From Rallus limicola (taxonomy: Eukaryota > Chordata > Aves > Gruiformes > Rallidae), in contig JAKCOZ010000011.1 in NCBI GenBank assembly GCA_022605955.1, positions 7,631,990 through 7,695,989 on the forward strand: a stretch of 64,000 nt of DNA, given 5' to 3'. Positions 58,594 through 64,000 of this stretch are shown here, in pieces. The translations under genes and the position numbers were made by a program. Each line of letters opens with the position of its first letter. Position 1 is the stretch's first letter. Under the pieces are notes generated by a model, which was not told the DNA's origin, ran no database searches, and saw nothing but the letters and a program-made list of their open reading frames with translations.

Positions 58594-59439
58594 CACCTCC
58601 ATATACAGAGTTGTTGCTTTCTATATTCAGCAAAACCACCAAGCTATCAATCTACATGTATCGCAGTGTGCGGTTTTCAAGGGAAGCATTTCCCAGAGCA
58701 CTTCAGAAGTAAATAAATGTATTTGAGGTGCTATTACTGATGAATCAGTTCCATTCTCTGCCTTCTATTAGTGTTTTTTATGCTGCAGGACACATCCCCC
58801 ATCATCTGAAGCAAACCAAACCCATGCTTATGTACTGCAAATGCAAACTGGATGGTTATTAAAATGAGACAGTTTGCCAATAAGGCTAAATTTACTTTGA
58901 GAAATGAAAATCAGAGACATACCAGACACCTAGGAGAGACAGGGCAGGTGCCTTTGAGGATGCCTTCAAATGAAATACAAATCTGGGAGCTTCCCATGTA
59001 GGTTTTAATCAGTTTTGCCAAAACACAGAAAGATCTGCAAGATGATACCCTACCAAGCTGTCAATGCTACCTCATGGTGCATGACAGCACTTGGTGGTAA
59101 ATGGATCAGCTTGGTCCAGAAGCAGTGAAGCTATGCAAGGGACAGGGCTTCTTGAACTGAGAAGCCCTACCAACAGAGCACATTACTTCAGAGGCACTGT
59201 GGGCATTGTCTTACTGCATGTGGATCCAGCACAAACACCTCCATACCATACTGCATTCTGCAGTAATATAAATTGGGGATTATAGCGGAGTTTCACTAGA
59301 GATGTCAGAGCTTTCATTGCTGGGACTATAGCTGAGGTGTCTCTGGAACCATCTACCAAACACTTCCAATTCTAGGTTGTAGCTCAGAGGGATATAGATC
59401 AGCTGGGAAATCAAAGGGACAGCTTCAGTTCCCAATACA
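58594..59439. other. Unique spacer between two sense CR1 copies
   Basis: About 850 bases with no recognised gene or repeat. Short frames only. Confidence 0.45.
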
Positions 59440-59902
59440 GGGAAGACATAGAGCTATTGGAGCTAGTCCAGAGGAGGCCACAAAGGTGATGCAAAGGCTG
59501 GAGCACCTCTCCTCTGAAGACAGGCTGAGACAGTTGGACTTGTTCAGCCTGGAGAAAAGAAGGCTCTGGGGAGACCTAATTACAGCCTACCAATACTTAA
59601 AGAGGTCCTACAGGAAAGTGTGAGAGGGACTGTTCACCAGGGAGTGCAGGGACAGGACAAGGGGCAATGGCTTCAAGCTGAAAGAGAGTAGGGTTAAGTT
59701 AGAGGTTAGGAAGAAATTCTTTACTATGAGGGTGATGAGGCCCTGGCACAGGGTGCCCAGAGAGTTTGTGGAAGCTCCAACCCTGGAAATGTTTAAGGCC
59801 AGGATGGATGAGGCTTTGAGCAACCTGATCTAGTAAAGGGTGTTGGAATTAGATGATATTTGAGGTCCCTTCCAACCAAAAGCATTCCATGACTCTATGA
59901 AG
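59440..59902 (+). mobile_element. CR1: CR1 LINE 3' portion, sense, about 460 bases
   Basis: gctagtccagaggaggccac, ctggagcacctctcctctga, ttgttcagcctggagaaaag, gggacaggacaaggggcaat, gggtgatgaggccctggcac, tgtttaaggccaggatggat, then ggtcccttccaaccaaaagc and attccatgactctatgaa. ORF2 C-terminal segments are recognisable but frameshifted. It starts within the ORF2 segment that normally encodes LLERVQRR. 5'-truncated. Confidence 0.95.
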
Positions 59903-62434
59903 TGATGAGAGATTTCTGTAGAAAATAAGGACAGTTTATCCCTGCAATGACTGCTTTGTACTCCAGGGAATAGTGAGGACAGCCTTTCTGTTATTTCTGT
60001 TCCTGCCAAGGTTTCTGTCCGTAACTATGTTTAAAGGGAAGTACTGAAAACACACATGAATGGACATTCAATTACAGAATTTCCCTCCAGGCTTTCTAAG
60101 CCATCATGAGCAAGAACAGGAGACAAGTACATGTTAACATAAATTCTAAACTGAGATGCATAATTTTACTTATACAAAAACCAAAAGAGAGGAGAAGAGG
60201 GAAAATTAAGAACAGAAGACAACATGAAAAAAAAAATTAAAATAGAGAAAACAAAAAAAGATTTCCCCTTTTAAATAAACTCTAGCACCTGAGAAAAAGA
60301 AAGAATACCTGGTGTCTATTGTTGCAATCTGAGGTCTGCTGGGAATGGATGCACAAATCTGTGGCATGGAAATGAGTCAGAATTACTGTCCCAGGGAACA
60401 CGCTCCACTGGCACAGCCTAACTCATCTCAGGGGGATAACGAGGACTTACAGATCTGACTCTTGCCATGTGATTCTTGCCAGATGTCTGGCTATAGACAA
60501 CTGATTACTAGCAGACTATCTGAAGATAGACTTTAGCTGAGACATGCCACTTCCACCCCGAGAGCACTCAATTCGTAAAATACAAAGAATTGAGTGTTCG
60601 CAGTCAGCATAGGAATAACCTAAAATTACACCTTCGTGCTATGAAGCCTCTGCTCTTGAATAATAGAGGCAGCTCAAGGAAATAAAGGAGTATCCAGGCC
60701 CTCTTTCCATTGCTCTTGAATGAAGTACAGTATAGATTTCGAGCTCTGGATCCAGGCCTGGGAGCACATCTGGAAGCGTCTATCGTTGCATGCATTAGAT
60801 TTGTGCTGCAGTAAAGAAATCATGACTTCCACAAATATCATAGACAATGAAGAAAATTCCTGTCCTGAAACTAAATATTCTTATTTATTATGTTACATTA
60901 AGACTGACTCCTTAAAAGTTGCTGATACCAATGCCATGGAGTGCCAGCTGCAGAGTCTTGGACTGACATAGCAATGTTCCTGTGAAGCCAGCTGTTTGAA
61001 AACCCACCCCTGAGCCAAGACATCAAAGACTCCCCAAACTATATGGTTGGTAGGCATTTGCCACAACAGCAAAAAACCTGCATGTATCAACCAGGAGTCA
61101 CCTCACTACAATACTCAACCAGTATCCCTTACTTCCAAGAGGGAAGGAATTGCAAGGAGGAGGTTCTGGCAACACATCACAAGACCCAAGAACTAACACA
61201 GCCCTTCTCAGCAAGCTCACCTGGCACTGTACACGTGGATAAAACACTGCTGGCTTCCAGTGCCAGCATTGTCATGATCGTGAAGAAACCCCTTTCCTTC
61301 CTGGCATAGCATTTGTTGAATTGAGTAGCTGAAAAGACCTTTAAAATTGGAGGTGGAGCTACCTCTGGTCACAGGAACAGCCACGTCTCCAGCAGCAGCA
61401 CTGCTGCTAGGAAGCATTACATAAACGAGTTCATGTTGGGTCACAGTCAGAAGATGGTCAGAGGCAGAAACACTACAGTAGGCATTGTTTTTTTCACAGC
61501 ACAGCCAAAAGCAGGCAATTTTTTTTAAAAAGCCCTCTCTGTTAATAGCAGGATGGCTTTGCAGTTAGTTTGCACCACTGACTCCAACATCACCTTTGCT
61601 GCACTAAGCTGGTGAAAGCAACAGAAATTTTCAATGAACAGTCATTTAAATTAAGGCACACAACTCACTGGATAACTGTCTGTGGAAGCCTCCATGTTCC
61701 TGATGCCAAAAATCTGTTCCCAGACACAAATCTACTCAGTAGCTACTTATCCACCAACATGTCCCATGTGTTAGAGGAGAAAATGAGAGATCAAGGATCA
61801 TGTTCTTATAATTAAAAAAATAATAATGCACAGAGGAGCCATGAAATCCTTCATCCCGCTCATGTAGCACTGCTGATGCTTTCTCATTTCTAACAGTGAT
61901 TACAGAGAAGGAAACACAGAGCCCTGTGAAAGTGCAGACTTTGTGACTCAAGGGGCTCAGCAAGGAAAGTGTTTGCTCAATCGTGAGCCCACAAGGCAGG
62001 AAGGAGCAGGAGTTCCCGAACTGTTCAGGGCATCCCAAGGCCAGATCTGGAAATGCTCATGGTCCTGGAATAGCATAGGAAAATTATAACATGGCATCAA
62101 AAAGGGCTTTACAAATAAGAAACTTTGTGAACTGCTGCTCTTAAGGGTTTTAGTTAGAAGCTGGTAGTCATGTCTTGTGAAAGGTTAACTGACTATGTCT
62201 CAGTGGTGCGTTTCTGCCCTTAGAAAGATGATGAACTTGAGTAAGAGGCTTAACATATAAGCAAGTTGCCAGGAAAAAAAAATGGACAAATAAAACCTAT
62301 CTGACCTCCCTGAGTCTTATAAATATGCCCCAACTTGTTACGAGATGGCATAGCCTTCTCTGTAACTACAGAGGGCATCAGAACTGATCACTGCAAAGCA
62401 TGGTCATGTTCTGTGAGACATACCATTTATCTCT
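59903..62434. other. Unique sequence with a compact hairpin
   Basis: About 2.5 kb without recognised genes. A-rich segments lie at 60,170-60,270. A 13-bp stem hairpin is at 60,562-60,599. Frames of 60-100 codons have no recognisable domains. Confidence 0.4.
60562..60599. repeat. 13-bp stem hairpin with a 12-base loop
   Basis: gagcactcaattc (60,562-60,574) and gaattgagtgttc (60,587-60,599) are reverse complements except for one position that is a G-U wobble in RNA. The loop is gtaaaatacaaa. The stem is too short for a standard microRNA precursor, and there is no downstream T-run to make a transcription terminator. A chance occurrence or a remnant of a small inverted-repeat element is possible. 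Confidence 0.85.
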
Positions 62435-62542
62435 TCATAGAATCACAGACTGCTCTGGGTTGGAAGGGACCCCAAGGATCACAGAGTTCCAACCCCTCTG
62501 CCACAAGCAGGGCCACCAACCTCCAGGCCTAGACCTACACAA
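62435..62542 (-). mobile_element. CR1: CR1 LINE 3' tail, reversed
   Basis: tcatagaatcacagactgct, ctgggttggaagggacccca, aggatcacagagttccaacc, then cagggccaccaacctccagg. It shares its variant block with the copy at 4,449-4,645. Only the UTR remains; the copy stops near acctacacaagctt. Confidence 0.92.
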
Positions 62543-63705
62543 GCTTCATAACCCAGCTCTTTCTGGGTTTTCGCCGTAAACTATTGGCCCATCTGTGCAC
62601 CCAGAAGTCAGCCTTGCCAGCATGTTCTGGACCCTGAGCTAAGATTCCTGAATCAAACATCCCCTCTTGCTGACTTGTGCCACAGCAGTACTTCAGTCTG
62701 AATTCCCCAGTGCCTCAGAGAAAGAACACTTCTTTCCAGCATGCAGCAGCGCAGCTGACAAGGAATGCCAATGCTGCATTCCCATACGCTGCTATTTTTT
62801 AATAACGTGTTCAGGATGGGCTGGCTGGACAAACACAACTATGGGACAGCTATGGACATGGAGATATCACCATACAAGAAGCTCAGCCAACTGAGAACAA
62901 ACTTCTTCTACCATGTAGTCCAGCTTCCCAAATAATTCTGAAATGACTCCTGTGCCCTGATCCTCATCTTTGTCATCTGAATCCATGGCATCTCTAAGAC
63001 ACACTAAAGGTCCAGAAGAAGACAATGGTAAGTGACTCTGGCTTGATGGAAAGAAGAAAAAAAGAGTGGAACGAATTCCTTTATGAACTGCAGACTACTT
63101 CAAATCTCATCCTCTTTCACTACAAGTGCATGGTGCAATTCTTTAGCATCTCCTTTGTGAAATGAAATGCACAAGGATACATATTTCACAAAAATCAAAC
63201 CATCTTAAAATCCTTTCAAAATAATACACTGCACTTCAAAGGCTCCTCCCCAGAGGGGAGGATGTGAAAACAATAGTTGAAAGATGTATAATCATTTTGC
63301 TTAATGCACTACTGAAAGATGTTCAAATGCTTGTCTGACGAGTGCAGGAATAGAACAGAAAATGAAATAGCTCAGTTCAGGCCAGGTCAGGTGATCTTCC
63401 CAAAGATTCTTCCTATCCATTTTCTGAAGATGCACAAAACCCAAGAGGTTCTGTATGCAGACAGCTACTCAGAAGGGAGTATGATGCAATATAAAAAACA
63501 ACAGTCACATCTAGAATAATATTAAAAATGTAAAGCCCTTAGCAAAAGCCAGTAGCTGTTTGTATGTATGCCCCAGCTGTACCTCAATGTTTTACGTGAC
63601 TCCTGGAAGATCTTGGAAGGTGGTAAATAAGTTGATGCCCTTCATCCACCACACATATCAAAAAGGGGCAAATGGCCACAGTATAATAGGCCTGTCTGCC
63701 ACATG
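62543..63705. other. Unique sequence, no gene seen
   Basis: No repeat or gene recognised. Frames of 60-75 codons only. A stretch of A-rich sequence lies near 63,050-63,065. Confidence 0.45.
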
Positions 63706-63815
63706 TCATAGAATTATACAATGGTTTGGGTTGGAAGGGACCTTAAAGATCACCTGGTTCCAACCCCTGCTATGGGCAGGGACAGCCTCCACTATACCCG
63801 GTTGCTGAAGTCCCA
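63706..63815 (-). mobile_element. CR1: CR1 LINE 3' tail, reversed
   Basis: tcatagaattatacaatggt, ttgggttggaagggacctta, aagatcacctggttccaacc, cctgctatgggcagggacag, ccggttgctgaagtcccag. It is the common variant. Only about 110 bases of UTR are present. Confidence 0.92.
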
Positions 63816-63847
63816 GAGAAAAATACAGAATAGCTACGATGTGACCC

Positions 63848-63865
63848 AATAAATAAATAAATAAA
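63848..63865. repeat. (AATA)n microsatellite
   Basis: aataaataaataaataaa, about four and a half units of a tetranucleotide, 32 bases beyond the end of a reversed CR1 tail. Likely variable in length. Confidence 0.9.
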
Positions 63866-64000
63866 CAGATAGATTAGAAAAGGAATCTTGTTAAATTATT
63901 CAGTTGTCTATTTTGGTGACCTTACAAATGAGCTTGATAAAATTAAGAGGGTTGATGTAATGGGCTTCTGAAAAGCACCTGACTTGAATTATTGAGTAAT

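Noticed and set aside
1..64000. Endogenous retrovirus, LTR pairs, CRISPR array, satellite array or rRNA/tRNA cluster
   Set aside because: Looked for gag/pol/env-like frames, paired terminal repeats, regularly spaced repeats and RNA gene signatures, and saw none. A solitary old LTR could be missed without a database search.

Overview
The window reads as nuclear DNA from a bird. The main evidence is about 25 copies of the CR1 (chicken repeat 1) LINE, most of them 5'-truncated. Their 3' ends carry the avian-type tail, seen on the + strand as runs of tcatagaatcatagaat followed by ggttggaagggacc when the copy is reversed. No Alu, B1/B2 or L1 copies were seen, and no crocodilian or turtle SINE. At least one MIR-like core SINE relic and one very old CR1/L2-like relic fit an amniote background. 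There is no bacterial-style gene organisation, and no tRNA, rRNA or CRISPR array.

The window is almost entirely intergenic or intronic. No complete protein-coding gene can be supported. Most long open frames are chance frames, low-stop GC-rich stretches, or remnants of CR1 ORF2. CR1 pieces are scattered over 0.9-40.9 kb, with the best coding remnants at 15.1-16.0 kb (reverse transcriptase, inactivated), 18.6-19.0 kb, 36.3-37.1 kb and 49.4-50.3 kb (ORF2 C-terminal ends). They are absent from about 40.95 to 49.43 kb, the largest CR1-free stretch. From 49.4 kb the repeats resume, followed by a GC- and CpG-rich block (51.18-51.78 kb) that is the best candidate for a promoter and first exon. A strong G-quadruplex motif lies at 51,841-51,868. 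From 53 to 64 kb the sequence is AT-rich with several more CR1 copies.

Sites that could matter to a cell are: the CpG-island-like block with a plausible + strand splice donor at 51,646; a 116-bp open segment at 16,525-16,640 flanked by splice-like signals; a head-to-head CR1 pair at 6,471-7,101 that would fold into a long hairpin if transcribed; and small perfect or near-perfect hairpins at 7,335, 53,004 and 60,562. None of these proves a new biological system. Checks are given for each.

All repeat boundaries were judged by eye and are good to roughly 5-30 bases. Subfamily names are not assigned because no alignment was run.
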